A stretch of 64,000 bases of DNA from Anaeroplasma bactoclasticum (GCF_003550015.1 NZ_QXEV01000006.1:8838-72837); one strand, 5' to 3'; shown: positions 17,773 to 31,229, counted from the first letter of the stretch. Numbers and translations: made by a program. Notes: generated by a model not told the origin, from the letters alone.

Positions 17773-18285
17773 GTGGTTGAATTTGAGTATGCGAAGGCAG
17801 TCTTTGATTTAGCAAAGGAAAATAATAAGGTATCTGTGTTTACAGAATGCTTTAATGCAGTATGTGAAACATTAGAGCCTAACTTTTTAGAAATTATGTC
17901 TTCTCCTTTTGTCAATAAAGATGAAAAGAAGAAGATTATTGATAAGGTTTATCATTCATTAGATTTAGTATTTATTCATTTCTTATATGTTTTAATTGAT
18001 CATAATCGTTTTGATCGTATAAGAGTGATAGCTAAGGAATATGAAACCTTAGTATTACAGGATAATAATGTATTAAGAGTAAAGATTATTTCTGCAAATG
18101 AATTAAAAAAAGCACAGCTTCAAGATTTAAAGAAGTCTTTATCTATAAAATATCCTGGAAAAACAATTGAAATTGAAAATAAAATTAATCCAAATCTTAT
18201 CGGAGGAGTACAAATTATTACAGATGAAAAATCCTTAGATGCATCTGTAAAGGGTACCCTAGATAGGATTAGAGAATCTTTATAG
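17773..18285 (+). CDS. atpH: ATP synthase subunit delta
   Basis: 170 residues with a GTG start; AAAGGAGG lies inside the end of atpF. The delta/OSCP domain is recognised from EYAKAVFDLAKEN at the N-terminus and GGVQIITDEKSLDASVKGTLDRI at the C-terminus. It joins the b stalk to the top of F1. Confidence 0.93.
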   Translation: MVEFEYAKAVFDLAKENNKVSVFTECFNAVCETLEPNFLEIMSSPFVNKDEKKKIIDKVYHSLDLVFIHFLYVLIDHNRFDRIRVIAKEYETLVLQDNNVLRVKIISANELKKAQLQDLKKSLSIKYPGKTIEIENKINPNLIGGVQIITDEKSLDASVKGTLDRIRESL

Positions 18286-18294
18286 GAGGGAAAC

Positions 18295-19803
18295 ATGGCA
18301 AATATTAATTTATCTGAAATATCTGGACTTATTAAAGAACAAATTAAAGCTTATAAGGAAGATATTACAACAGAAAATGTAGGACATGTTGTACAGGTTG
18401 GTGATGGTATTGCCTTAGTTCACGGACTAGACAAGGCTATGGCCTCTGAGCTTTTAGTTTTCCCAAATGACGTATATGGTATGGTTCAAAACCTTGAAGA
18501 GAACTGTGTAGGTGTAATCCTACTTGGTGAATGTGACAAGGTTAAAGAAGGAGACTTAGTTAAGTCTACTGGTAGAATTCTTGAAATCCCTGTTGGTGAG
18601 GATTTCATTGGACGTGTTATTAATCCACTTGGACAGCCAATTGATGGTTTAGGTGTAATTAAAGAAAATGGAAGACGTCCAATTGAACAAAAGGCAACAG
18701 GTGTAATGGATAGACAAAGTGTTAATCAGCCATTACAAACTGGTATTAAGGTTTTGGATGCCCTAGTTCCTATTGGAAGAGGACAAAGAGAGCTTATTAT
18801 CGGTGACCGTCAAACTGGTAAAACTTCTATTGCGGTAGATACAATTTTAAATCAGAAGGATCAAGATGTGATTTGTATTTATGTAGCAATTGGTCAAAAG
18901 GAATCTACAGTTTCTAATGTATATGAAACTTTAAAGGATAATGATGCAATGAAATATTCTATTATTGTTTCTGCATCTGCATCCAATCCTGCCCCAATGC
19001 TTTATTTAGCACCATATTCTGGTGTTACATTAGCAGAATATTTTATGTTCCAGGGCAAGGATGTATTAATCATTTATGATGACTTATCTAAGCATGCGGT
19101 AGCATATCGTGAAATGTCATTATTATTACATAGACCACCAGGAAGAGAAGCCTTCCCAGGAGATGTATTCTATCTACATTCCAGATTACTTGAGCGTGCG
19201 GCTAAGCTTAATGATGAATTAGGTGGAGGCTCTATTACAGCACTTCCTATCATTGAGACTCAGGCTGGTGATATTTCTGCATATATTCCAACAAATGTAA
19301 TTTCTATTACAGATGGTCAGATTTTCTTACAGAGTGATTATTTCTATAAAGGAATTCGTCCTGCAATTAATGCTGGTTTATCTGTATCAAGAGTTGGTGG
19401 TGCTGCCCAGACTAAGGCAGTAAAGAAGGTATCTGGTACACTAAGACTAGATTTAGCATCCTATCATGAGCTTGAATCCTTCACTCAGTTTGGTTCTGAT
19501 CTTGATGCAGTAACAAAGGCTAAGCTAGATAGAGGTAAGAGAACTCAAGAGGTATTAAAGCAGGATTTACATAAGACATTAGACATGGAAGAAGAGGCAA
19601 TGATTTTATATGCATTAACTCATGGCTTCTTGGATTCCATTCCTGTAGAATCCTTAGCTAAATATGAGGAATCCTTATATTTAGATATGAAAACATCTAA
19701 AGAAGGTAAGGCTTTAGCTGAAACATTAAGATTAACGAAGAGCTTACCTGATCAGGCTAAGATGGATCAATATTTAACTGAATTTAATAAGAAATTCATG
19801 TAA
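18295..19803 (+). CDS. atpA: ATP synthase subunit alpha
   Basis: 502 residues, start ATG 18295 behind TAGGAGGG. Beta-barrel N-domain, then a nucleotide-binding domain with Walker [10 protein letters not shown] (about 170) and the alpha signature [17 protein letters not shown] near 362. It forms the non-catalytic sites of the F1 hexamer. Full family length with no oddities. Confidence 0.97.
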   Translation: MANINLSEISGLIKEQIKAYKEDITTENVGHVVQVGDGIALVHGLDKAMASELLVFPNDVYGMVQNLEENCVGVILLGECDKVKEGDLVKSTGRILEIPVGEDFIGRVINPLGQPIDGLGVIKENGRRPIEQKATGVMDRQSVNQPLQTGIKVLDALVPIGRGQRELIIGDRQTGKTSIAVDTILNQKDQDVICIYVAIGQKESTVSNVYETLKDNDAMKYSIIVSASASNPAPMLYLAPYSGVTLAEYFMFQGKDVLIIYDDLSKHAVAYREMSLLLHRPPGREAFPGDVFYLHSRLLERAAKLNDELGGGSITALPIIETQAGDISAYIPTNVISITDGQIFLQSDYFYKGIRPAINAGLSVSRVGGAAQTKAVKKVSGTLRLDLASYHELESFTQFGSDLDAVTKAKLDRGKRTQEVLKQDLHKTLDMEEEAMILYALTHGFLDSIPVESLAKYEESLYLDMKTSKEGKALAETLRLTKSLPDQAKMDQYLTEFNKKFM

Positions 19804-19814
19804 GGGGTGAGTCT

Positions 19815-22101
<2,287 letters not shown>

Positions 22102-22102
<1 letters not shown>

Positions 22103-22494
22103 TGAGAATTGTTGTTTCCACACATCAAGGCGTATTATATAACGAAGAAGTAGACTATGTAGTGGTACATAGTGATACGGATGGAGAATACGCTGTATTA
22201 AAGGATCACGTTCCCGTTGTATCTGTTATGGATACAGGTTATGTAAAGCTTGTTAAGGGTAAGGATGAATTTTATGTAGTAATCCAAAGTGGAATCTTTG
22301 AATTTAACAATAATGAGGCTGTTGTATTAGTACAAGAGGCGATTATTGGTAGAACTGCAGAAGCAGCAAAAGAAAATCTTGAAAAGATTCGTAAGGAAAG
22401 ACTTGAAAAGAATAGACAAGAATCTACAGATTTCACACAAATGGAAAAAGAGCTTCACGAAAATATAAAAAAGAGTGGAGCAGGCCAATTATAA
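22102..22494 (+). CDS. atpC: ATP synthase subunit epsilon
   Basis: 130 residues starting within the atpD stop. Beta-sandwich N-domain (STHQGVLYNEEVDYVVVHSDTDGEYAVLKDHVPVV) and a C-terminal helical hairpin rich in Lys/Glu. It is the inhibitory central-stalk subunit. The operon terminator follows at once. Confidence 0.92.
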
Positions 22495-22500
22495 AAAAAG

Positions 22501-22526
22501 AAATGCCATTTTTATGGCATTTTTTT
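22501..22526 (+). terminator. Terminator after atpC
   Basis: Stem AAATGCCAT/ATGGCATTT, loop TTTT, then TTTTT. It ends directly at the GGAGG of the next gene, so some readthrough is likely. Confidence 0.9.
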
Positions 22527-22536
22527 GGAGGTAAAC

Positions 22537-22761
22537 ATGATATTTGCAATAAACGTATATAATTTAATTTTTACATGTGTATATTTATTTTCATTTGTAA
22601 TTTCCTATTTTGTCATTTTACATACAAACTTTGAAAAGCTATTTAAGCAAGGCCAAGTAGTTGCAATACGTATTGGCCAAATATTAATAGCCTTAGCACT
22701 AGCCTATTTAGTTACATCAGGAATTATGGGACTAGTATCCTCTACACAATTTACAGTTTAA
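22537..22761 (+). CDS. DUF1146 family membrane protein (YwzB-like)
   Basis: 74 residues, ATG 22537 behind TTTGGAGG. Two membrane spans (about 4-27 and 44-66). Length, topology and position directly after atpC match the DUF1146 / YwzB proteins of Bacilli, whose function is unknown. Confidence 0.8.
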   Translation: MIFAINVYNLIFTCVYLFSFVISYFVILHTNFEKLFKQGQVVAIRIGQILIALALAYLVTSGIMGLVSSTQFTV

Positions 22762-22763
22762 TT

Positions 22764-22785
22764 GCCCGTATTTACGGGCTTTTAT
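22764..22785 (+). terminator. Terminator after the DUF1146 gene
   Basis: Stem GCCCGT/ACGGGC, loop ATTT, followed by TTTTATT. Confidence 0.88.
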
Positions 22786-22810
22786 TCATTTATTACTTTT
22801 TTATTATCAT

Positions 22811-22961
22811 ATTATTTAATTACTTTTAATTTCAGGTTATAATTTAATAAATAATACGATAGAAAGAAGATGAATAATATGTCAGTAACCCTAAACCAAG
22901 GATTAAGGAATTACCAAGAGGCAGTTACACACAAAATAGGTTCTTTAAATGTCACAATTAA
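22811..22961 (+). repeat. 151-bp direct repeat, copy 1 (Rhs promoter and gene start)
   Basis: This covers the -10 TATAAT (22838-22843), the leader and the first 30 codons of the Rhs gene. It is repeated at 30182-30332 with one mismatch (22953 C versus 30324 T). Confidence 0.95.
22838..22843 (+). promoter_or_regulatory. -10 element of the Rhs gene
   Basis: TATAAT 27 bases before the start codon; the -35 region is only A/T-rich. The same sequence stands before the orphan Rhs tip (30209-30214), and a relative (29003-29008) stands before the gene at 29034. Confidence 0.55.
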
Positions 22962-25900
22962 CTTATGTCCATCTGCTTCAAATATTCTAATACAAATACC
23001 CACATTGAATACTATTGGTGTACATATTATGTCACCAATTCTTATCTATAATTATCAATTAAGAAGTAGTGGTGGAGTATTTTGGGGAACTAAATTAAAT
23101 TACTTCCCAACACTATATAAGAATGGGAATGATTTTTATATTCATAATCCAGATGGAATGATAGATCATTATTCTGGATATAATAATATGAATTTAGAAA
23201 CAGATTCTTATATATCCTATACATACCCTGGAAGAGATTTATATACATTAATCGATAAATATGGAAATAAAATAGAATATTTAGAATGTAATTATAGCCT
23301 TCCATATAGAATTCTTTATAAGAATGGTATGACTATCAATATTCAATCATCTTCAAATATTCCAATGAAAATAGATAATGTATGTGGAGATGAAATATAC
23401 TTTTCTTATAATGGGTCTTATATAACAAATTTAATCTATTATAAAAATAATGTAATAAAATATAAGACATATCTTTCATATACAAATAATAAACTATCTG
23501 GTGTAGAAACTAAAGTAGTAGATAATAATATAGAAACCACTATAGAATACTATACTATTACAGAATCAACAAACTCTTTAGTAGTAAAAGATGAAATAAT
23601 GAATTATAGTTATACTTATACACTTAATAATGATAATCAAGTAATATCTTTTTGTGATTCATATTATCCAACAAATATTACTTCATTATCCTATAGTGAT
23701 ACTATAGCAACAATTACAGATATCTTTGGTAAAACAATCAAATACTATTTCAGTAATGGCTTACCGACATTTATTTAGATTCTTTAGGATATATAAATGA
23801 AAAATGTTATGATTATATAACAAAAAGAATTAAAGAAGAAAATAGATATCCTTATCTTTATCCAAAACCTAATTTATTACAAGTAGATTTGAGTGGATTT
23901 ACAGAGTCTAACGATATAAGTAGATATTCTTACACAGAAACAGATTCAAATTATGATTTTATAACTAATAAGTATAAACTTGAAGGAATTGATGGTTATG
24001 AAATGTACACATTTCCTCTAAATGGTAAGTACTTAGATACAATACAGTTTATATTTTATACAAAGGTATTAAATGGTGGATATGAGAATAAATTTAATGC
24101 AGCCTTATCTTTAGGAGGAAAGCTTCATGCAAGAAGTATTGATTTAAATTATAATGAAGGATATCAAATGATATCAATAGAGGTTGTGGCAGATGAAACC
24201 TTTACATATGTGACACTAGCTTTTTATTTAAAAAATGTAGAAGCTATAGTTGGTAGCCTTTCTGTAATAAAGAATACAGGAGTAAAAACCTATACATATA
24301 CAGATTCTAATTTAACAAATTATGATTCTAAATATCTAAAAAGAGATATGAGTTATGATAATAATTTGGTAGAAAGTAGTATAGGTACAAATCTACCATC
24401 TACCAATTATAGATATGATGGTAGAAATAACATCATAAAAGAAGAAAAACCATATTTATTAGATATAAATAATACATATACACCATCAAATCAATTATTA
24501 ACAAAAGAATTACTAGGTAATAATTCTAATAAAATAAAAGAAGAATGTATATATGATACAAATCATTTCTTACATAAGAAAAAAGATTCATTATTAAAAG
24601 AAACTACATATACCTATGATTCTTTATTAAATATATTATCTATAACTAAAACAAATAAAACAATTACTTATGGATATAATACAAAGAATATGATTTCAAG
24701 TGTATCCATTTCAAATGGAAACACATATAGTTTTATTTATGATATAAAAGATAATTTGGATAGTATATCTATTAATAATGAAACAATAGGTTCTTATTCT
24801 TATGATTCTTATGGAAGAATAGCATCTTCCTCTTATGGATTTTCATTTATATATGATGTAGATAAGCTAACTTCTATAAAATATAATAATTCTACTATTT
24901 ATTCTATTGAATATGATACAAAGGATAGAATAGAAGAAATCAAAGATTTATATAATAATACATTAGAAGAATATATTTATGATGATGAAGATAAGTTAGA
25001 AGAAAAGAATATAAGAGACTTAAATGCAAGATATGATTATTCAGATTCTTTAGTAGGAGATATCTTATATACTTTAGGAAATCACAAGGAATATCATTCT
25101 TATAATTCTATTCAAAAATCTTTTAATACGTCAAAAGAAGCTATCTTACATCAATTTGAAAAAGAAGGATATGTAGGAGAATATAGAGAAAACTATAAGC
25201 TTAAATATAAAAATGATTTAAAACTACCTAATTACACTTTTACATTTGAAAGATTTGAAGATAATTATATTCCTTAAATAATGCCAACGGATACGTTATC
25301 ATATACATCAAGTGATAAGATAATGATAGGATTCTGGTTTAAGCAAGAAGAATCAAGTTTTTCACATTTACTGACTATAAATCAAAATAATGTATATATC
25401 GGAGTATTTCTTGACTTAATGGATCGTCTACATTTAATAATAGAATATAATAGTCATCCAGAGGATAATATAAACGTATGGATGAATAAAACAGTTATAA
25501 GCAATTCTTGGTATTATTTCGGATTAGAGTATTATGATGATGGAAATGAAAGAAAGCTTTTATTTGAATTAAATGATGAAATAATAGAAGGTCCTCTTAG
25601 TGCTCCTATAACTACACCAGTTACTTATCATATTGGATATAAATACTATGAAGGTGTAAAAACTGAGGTTTTCCAGGGAGGAATATCCAATTTAATGCTT
25701 GGTAAAGATGACGTAGATGAAGGATATATTTATTCTTATTATTTATATACAAAGAATTATATTTATAATCGCAGATTTGAAAACTTCCAAAGTAAACCAT
25801 ATGTATCTACAAATACATATATGGATTTAAATATGGATTATGATTTGATTCCACTAGAGAATAATTTAAAATCTATAAATGGAATTATGCCTGTTCGATT

Positions 25901-28037
25901 TGATGTAAATCAAGATTTAATGTATGACGCAGCTAAGAATTTTATTTATACTGACTATTATGAAAGATATTGTTATTTAGCTTATGGTAATAAGCTCGTA
26001 TATGATTTTAATTTTCGAAATAACGGAACAGTATTCTTTAAGGGCGTTATACTTGAAGATAAGGATACTCAGTATTTTTTAACAATTAAAAATGAATTTG
26101 GTTTAAGTATCTCTATTTATAGAAATCAGAATAAGCATATTATATTAAAGTATGATTATTATACGTTTGATACAGGGTATATCCAAAGTCTAGGTTCTTT
26201 TACAATGGGATTATCCTATAATGAGGTAGTAAATAATAATACAAGAAGTATAACCGTATTTTACAACAATAGTACATTTACACGCTCTTTACCGCTTTCG
26301 ACTTCATTTACAAATACTAAAGTATATTTAGGAACAGATAGTAATGGTAATAATGCCTTAATGGGAATGATTATGGATGTAGCATATAAAAAGGAATATG
26401 TAACATCAATTCCATCTTCTATTTCTACTTTAGAAGAATATCATAAGAACTATTATTATGATTCCTTTGGAAGAATGGAACAAAAAAGAATATTTAATAA
26501 TTCCATAGGAATATTAAGACATACTTATTCTTATAAGAATAGAAGTAGTGATAATACCTATACATCCTTACAAGTAAATAAGGAAACTATAAAGATTTTT
26601 AATGTTTATCATGAAAGAAATTATAGTCTAGATTCCTTAGGAAGAGTAACATCAATTACAGATTCAACATTTGGTAATCATAGTTATTCATATAATGCAT
26701 TGGGATATTTATCATCAGATGATAATAAATCATTAACTTATGATAATAATGGTAATATATTATCTTATGGAACAAATACATATATCTATGATAATATATC
26801 TAGATTAGTATCATATAATAATAATTCAATCACATATGATACTACTCATCCATTCTTAATGAAAACATTTAATGGTTATACTTACTTCTATCAGGGTAAG
26901 AGATTAGTAACAGCTACTAAAAATAATAAGACTATTAATTTCACCCATGATTTAGAAGGCTTAATCATAAAAAAAGAAGTTGTAGAAAATAATACTACAA
27001 CTACTACAAATTATTATTATGATAATAGAAGACTAGTAAAGGAAGTTAAAGGTAATGATGTAATTAGTTATTTCTATGACAATAATAATCAATTATATGG
27101 ATATAAAGAAAATAATACTGTATACTTCTATATAAGAGATGTATTAGGTAATATTATAGGTATTTTAAGTAAAAGTGGTGTATTAGTATCTAAATTTGAT
27201 TATGATGCCTTTGGTAACATCATAAATCAAACAGGAACAGTAATTTCTAATTTTAGATATAAAGGCTATTATTATGATACAGATTTAGAATTATATTATT
27301 TAAAATCTAGATTCTATAATCCTGTATTATTAAGATTTATTACACCAGATTCTATAGAATACCTAGATTCATCTAGTATTATTGGATTAAACCTATATGC
27401 ATATTGTGGTAATGATCCAGTGATGTATGTGGACGGAGACGGAACGTTTGCAATTACAGCTACTGCACTTTTAATTGGTGGTCTTATTGCTGGTGGTATT
27501 GGTGCAGGAATAGGTTTAGGCACTGCGATATATAAAGATTATAAAGAAGATGGGATTTTCTTTAATGGCGATTGGACTGATTATCTTGGCCGTACTCTAG
27601 GAGGTTTTGTTACAGGCTTTGGTATTGGTGTCGCAACTGTTCTTGGAGCTGGAGTAGGTGCGGCTGCTCTGGGAGGAACTACAGCTAGTTTATTTTCTTC
27701 GACCGGTCTATCACTATCTATGGGTAGTGCGGTTGGCATCGGAAGTGGATTTGCTTTTGCAACTGGTATGGCAGGATATACTACACGTGCACTAATTAGT
27801 AGAAGTGAATCGTATAGTGTTTGTAATATGTTCTTAGAGGGCGGTATGAATGCAGTAAGTGGTGCTTTATCTGTTCTCGGGGGAGCACTTGGAGGTTATG
27901 CTGGAGTTCATAATACAGTGTTTACTAGATTACTTTCACAAAAAGGTGATTTATTATATAGAATACTTATTGAAAATATGTTTACTGTAGGATTTAAAAT
28001 ATCTTTAGCTGTTTTGAAAGCATTAATTGAGGGGTAA
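22870..28037 (+). pseudogene. Rhs/YD-repeat polymorphic toxin, broken by one frameshift and one stop
   Basis: Three open segments form one ancestral gene of about 1720 codons. Segment 1 (22870-23778) starts MNNMSVTLNQ and has no signal peptide. Near 23769-23777 the frame shifts by one base; the peptide continues as LDSLGYINEKCYDY into segment 2 (to 25277). There an in-frame TAA (25275-25277) stops it, and segment 3 (25281-28037) continues in the same frame. Segment 3 begins with a concanavalin-like (LamG-type) domain, then YD repeats such as YDSFGRM, YNALGYL and YDNNGNI. The Rhs core end, RFYNPVLLRFITPDS...NLYAYCGNDP, precedes the variable tip. The tip (from about 27442, 198 residues) is Gly/Ala-rich and hydrophobic, as in membrane-inserting pretoxin regions. 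The start could also be 22879. If the breaks are real, the toxin is inactive. Confidence 0.85.
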
Positions 28038-28040
28038 ATA

Positions 28041-28463
28041 ATGAAACGTTATAGGTTTGATTCTATTATAAAAGGAACTTTTAATATGATTGGATGTATA
28101 TTATTTATTGTTCCTTCCATTTATTTTGTTTTAACGCTTTCAATTGATAAGTCATTTAATTTTCATGCACTAGTTTTAGCGGGAAGCGGTATTATAGTGA
28201 TAGTTATTGGATTTCTAACACGAATATTGTTACGAAAAACTAAATACTGTGTTAGATTTGCTGAAGGAAGTATATTTTATAGTAATAAGCATTTTTATAA
28301 TTTTAGTCTCAAATATGTTAAGTTTTATATATCTATTATTGAGCCATCTCTAGTTATTCCAAAATTATATATTAATGATGGTGCAAAAAGTTTAGTTGTT
28401 TATTTAACAAAAAAAGATGTTAAAAAATTGATTGCTGAAAATTATGAGATTAAGATCATATAA
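28041..28463 (+). CDS. Two-TM protein, candidate immunity partner of the first Rhs tip
   Basis: 140 residues, ATG 28041, three bases after the Rhs stop and behind GAGGGG. Two spans at about 12-33 and 44-64 are followed by a 75-residue soluble domain. No family is recognised. The position immediately behind an Rhs variable tip is where immunity genes lie, and a membrane location would suit a membrane-active tip; this is inference from context only. Confidence 0.6.
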   Translation: MKRYRFDSIIKGTFNMIGCILFIVPSIYFVLTLSIDKSFNFHALVLAGSGIIVIVIGFLTRILLRKTKYCVRFAEGSIFYSNKHFYNFSLKYVKFYISIIEPSLVIPKLYINDGAKSLVVYLTKKDVKKLIAENYEIKII

Positions 28464-28486
28464 ACAGTAATGTTTTAGGTAATAAT

Positions 28487-28744
28487 ATGAACAATATCCA
28501 ACAACGATTAACTAATATTTTTCAAGAATATGGTATATCTAATTATGAGATTGAATAGTATCCTAAGATTTTTGGCAATATTGTTTGTTCATTTGAGTAC
28601 AAAGGGCAAAAATACAATTTTATAAATGATAGAGGAGAAATAATACTTAATCACAAATATATTGATGATATAAAGAATTATAATTCTAAAATGTTACCAA
28701 TTGACGTTTTAGAAAAAATGATTATTGAAATATTAGAAAAATAA
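28487..28744 (+). pseudogene. Small gene with in-frame TAG, possible immunity relic
   Basis: ATG 28487 opens 23 codons (MNNIQQRLTNIFQEYGISNY...) to a TAG at 28556-28558. The same frame continues for 61 more codons (YPKIFGNIVCSFEYKG...EKMIIEILEK) to TAA at 28742-28744. The two halves read as one soluble protein of about 85 residues. Small soluble proteins behind Rhs tips are often extra immunity genes. Either a pseudogene or a sequencing error; no family recognised. Confidence 0.6.
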
Positions 28745-28754
28745 CAATTGTATT

Positions 28755-28792
28755 AAGGTATAGGAAAAGGAAATTTTTTTATACCTTTTTTC
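28755..28792 (+). terminator. Terminator closing the first Rhs unit
   Basis: Stem AAGGTATA/TATACCTT with a 17-base loop, followed by TTTTTTC. The rest of 28793-28990 is A/T-rich with nothing recognisable. Confidence 0.65.
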
Positions 28793-29002
28793 TTTGGTTT
28801 TACATTACACTTGTATTAACTAAGGAATATAGAACGATTTCTATGTTTCTTTTTTAATATTATTTACAATTCTAATGAGTCACTAAAGTATATCATTAAT
28901 GGATTTCATGAAATATAAGTCAAGAATTGTTTTAATGATTTATTATTTCAATTTTAAGCCATAATTCATCCTCATAATCTTTTATTGCTTTCTATTTAAG
29001 GT

Positions 29003-29008
29003 TATAAT
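29003..29008 (+). promoter_or_regulatory. -10 element sharing the Rhs 5' module
   Basis: TATAAT inside AGGTTATAATTAAATAAATA, close to the Rhs AGGTTATAATTTAATAAATA; GAAAGAAGATGAAT also follows in both. Confidence 0.5.
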
Positions 29009-29033
29009 TAAATAAATACATGGTGGAAAGAAG

Positions 29034-30134
29034 ATGAATGCTATGAATGCAAGGGATTTATTTGAAAAATACAATAAAAAAAGTGATGAGAAATTAGGCT
29101 TATTATTAAAATATAATACAGATAAGTTTATTTCATATTTCAATAGATTTATAGAAAAAGAATTCATTACTATGCCAAAGGTATATCAAATGATAAATAT
29201 TCTTACGATTAGATTTATTAATATTATTGATGACCATGAATATGATGTATTTAGGGATTTCTTAACATCCTTTAATATAGAACCATGTAGTGAAAAGGAA
29301 TATTTAGATACATATGATATACTTTTAACAAGTGATGATGACTTAATGGAAAAAGTAGAGAATATGTTTAAATCCTATTTTCAGTTTTATTATGAGAGTG
29401 TAAAAAGATTAGATTTTGATTTAAATGTATTGGTAGATTTTTGTTTATTGCTTTCTATTAATTATAGCGAGGATAAAGGAAGAGGCTTCTTAGATAGTGA
29501 TACATTAAATTTCTTTGAATTTATGGTAGAAGAATTAAATGATGAATATGACTTAAATCGTTATATGATTTATGATGAAGAGGATTTAAACCAATTTGGT
29601 AAAGTATGTAAAGACTTTATCCAAATGGATGATTTCTTTATGCTAAGAACGATTACTTTAGGTCATATAGATAATTATAAATTAAAGAGATTTAATGGAG
29701 AAATTACAATTAAAAATGAATTTGGCATATTCTTTGATGATAAGGCATATAAGGTTAATGTTACTGTAGGTGTACTTAAGGAATCTGAATACACCATGAA
29801 AGACATTGAAGATTATATAGGGCAACTACCAGAAGAACTTACAAATAGAATTGCAGTAGATGGTAAAACCATTGATGAATTTACAAAAAGATATCACTAT
29901 ATTATTAATCCAGATTATATAGATGATATTGAAGTAGAAGATGAATATGTAACTGTATATTTTAATAAAGAACAAGGTTTTAAATTAGAAGAACCTGTAA
30001 GTAAAACATTCTTTGAAATAGGCCTACTTTATGTATATAATGCCTATGAGGATGATAATGGTGATTTATTCTTTGATTGTGATAAGGATAATCAAGAAAA
30101 AGCAATCCACCTATATAACAAACTACATGAATAA
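29034..30134 (+). CDS. Hypothetical acidic soluble protein inside the Rhs locus
   Basis: 366 residues; ATG 29034 or 29043. It has no signal peptide or span and is rich in Asp/Glu/Tyr/Phe. It is probably alpha-helical in the first 200 residues (for example FEFMVEELNDEYDLNRY), then mixed, with a run GEITIKNEFGIFFDDKAYKVNVTV. I recognise no family. Its promoter and leader resemble those of the Rhs gene, and it lies between the two Rhs units, so it is probably locus cargo (accessory, immunity or chaperone). It has its own terminator. Confidence 0.7.
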   Translation: MNAMNARDLFEKYNKKSDEKLGLLLKYNTDKFISYFNRFIEKEFITMPKVYQMINILTIRFINIIDDHEYDVFRDFLTSFNIEPCSEKEYLDTYDILLTSDDDLMEKVENMFKSYFQFYYESVKRLDFDLNVLVDFCLLLSINYSEDKGRGFLDSDTLNFFEFMVEELNDEYDLNRYMIYDEEDLNQFGKVCKDFIQMDDFFMLRTITLGHIDNYKLKRFNGEITIKNEFGIFFDDKAYKVNVTVGVLKESEYTMKDIEDYIGQLPEELTNRIAVDGKTIDEFTKRYHYIINPDYIDDIEVEDEYVTVYFNKEQGFKLEEPVSKTFFEIGLLYVYNAYEDDNGDLFFDCDKDNQEKAIHLYNKLHE

Positions 30135-30141
30135 TATATTT

Positions 30142-30168
30142 AATCTCCTTTATTGGAGATTTTTTATA
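30142..30168 (+). terminator. Terminator after the 366-residue protein gene
   Basis: Stem AATCTCC/GGAGATT, loop TTTATT, then TTTTTATATT. Confidence 0.85.
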
Positions 30169-30181
30169 TTTTTACTCCTCA

Positions 30182-30332
30182 ATTATTTAATTACTTTTAA
30201 TTTCAGGTTATAATTTAATAAATAATACGATAGAAAGAAGATGAATAATATGTCAGTAACCCTAAACCAAGGATTAAGGAATTACCAAGAGGCAGTTACA
30301 CACAAAATAGGTTCTTTAAATGTTACAATTAA
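30182..30332 (+). repeat. 151-bp direct repeat, copy 2 (duplicated Rhs start)
   Basis: 150 of 151 bases match 22811-22961. The identity stops abruptly at 30333, where sequence homologous to the far 3' part of the Rhs gene begins. Confidence 0.95.
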
Positions 30333-30348
30333 TCTAATAGAAAGTTAA
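30241..30348 (+). pseudogene. Truncated Rhs N-terminus (35 codons)
   Basis: ATG 30241 repeats the first codons of the long Rhs gene (MNNMSVTLNQGL...) and then runs out of frame into the tip sequence, ending IES and TAA (30346-30348). The join deletes about 4 kb of Rhs core relative to the full gene. Confidence 0.85.
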
Positions 30349-31229
30349 TAAAGGAAGTATGTGGTAACACAACAATTAGCTATTTCTATGATAATAATAA
30401 TCAATTATATGGATATAAGGAGAATAATACTGTATACTTTTATATAAGGGATATCTTAGGTAATATCATAGGAATAATGGATGATAATGGAACATTATTA
30501 TCTAAGTTTGATTATGATTCTTTCGGTAACATCATAAATCAAACTGGAACAATAATATCTAATTTTAGATATAAAGGATATTATTATGATACAGATATAG
30601 AATTATATTATCTAAAGAGTAGATTCTATAATCCTGTATTATTAAGATTTATTACACCAGATTCTATAGAATACCTAGATTCATCTAGTATTATTGGATT
30701 AAATCTATATGCATATTGTGGTAATGATCCTATAAATAGGGTAGATGAGAATGGAAACTGGTGGATTCTAGCATTTATAATCGCTGTTGCTGTAGTTGCT
30801 ACAATAAATGATGTTTGTAAACTAGTAGCTGGCAAAGTAAAAGCTACAAGTACTGGCGGCAATGTACAAATTGTAAATTCATCCGAAATTCACACTCCAT
30901 GGGTTCGGTTGGGGTACTCATTTTATTTGAATCATATAAATCCTGATACACGTGATGTCATACAAGGGACTTCGTTTGGTATGGAATTTGAATGGTTTGC
31001 TCATAATGTGGCATATACAGGATTAAGTATTTTAGAATACGTTGGTGTTGACTCAGTTTTCGGAAAAACTGTTGAAAGTTTAAAAAATGAGGCTCAAACT
31101 GTTGATTTTGGACCTACAATTTATAATGATACTCATGACTGGTTTTCGTTTGAAATGGAACGGGCATATACTGCTTCAAATCCTCTTTTTGCACTGATTG
31201 ATTTTTGGATATGGGGGTTTTGTTATTGA
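30333..31229 (+). pseudogene. Orphan Rhs C-terminal tip with a second toxin domain
   Basis: The frame opens at 30333 without a start codon; the first ATG is at 30477. Residues encoded to about 30757 match the end of the long Rhs gene closely, through RFYNPVLLRFITPDS and YAYCGNDP. From PINRVDENG on, the 157-residue tip is unrelated to the first one. It has a hydrophobic stretch (WWILAFIIAVAVVATI), then a soluble domain with EFEWFAHNVAYTGLSI and FGPTIYNDTHDWFSFEMERAY. No nuclease or other motif is recognised. This is the typical displaced orphan tip of Rhs loci, silent unless recombined onto a full core. Confidence 0.8.

Noticed and set aside
30477-31229. Independent gene starting at ATG 30477
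   Set aside because: Homology to the Rhs core begins at about 30335, upstream of this ATG, so it is a fragment of a larger Rhs gene rather than a complete gene.
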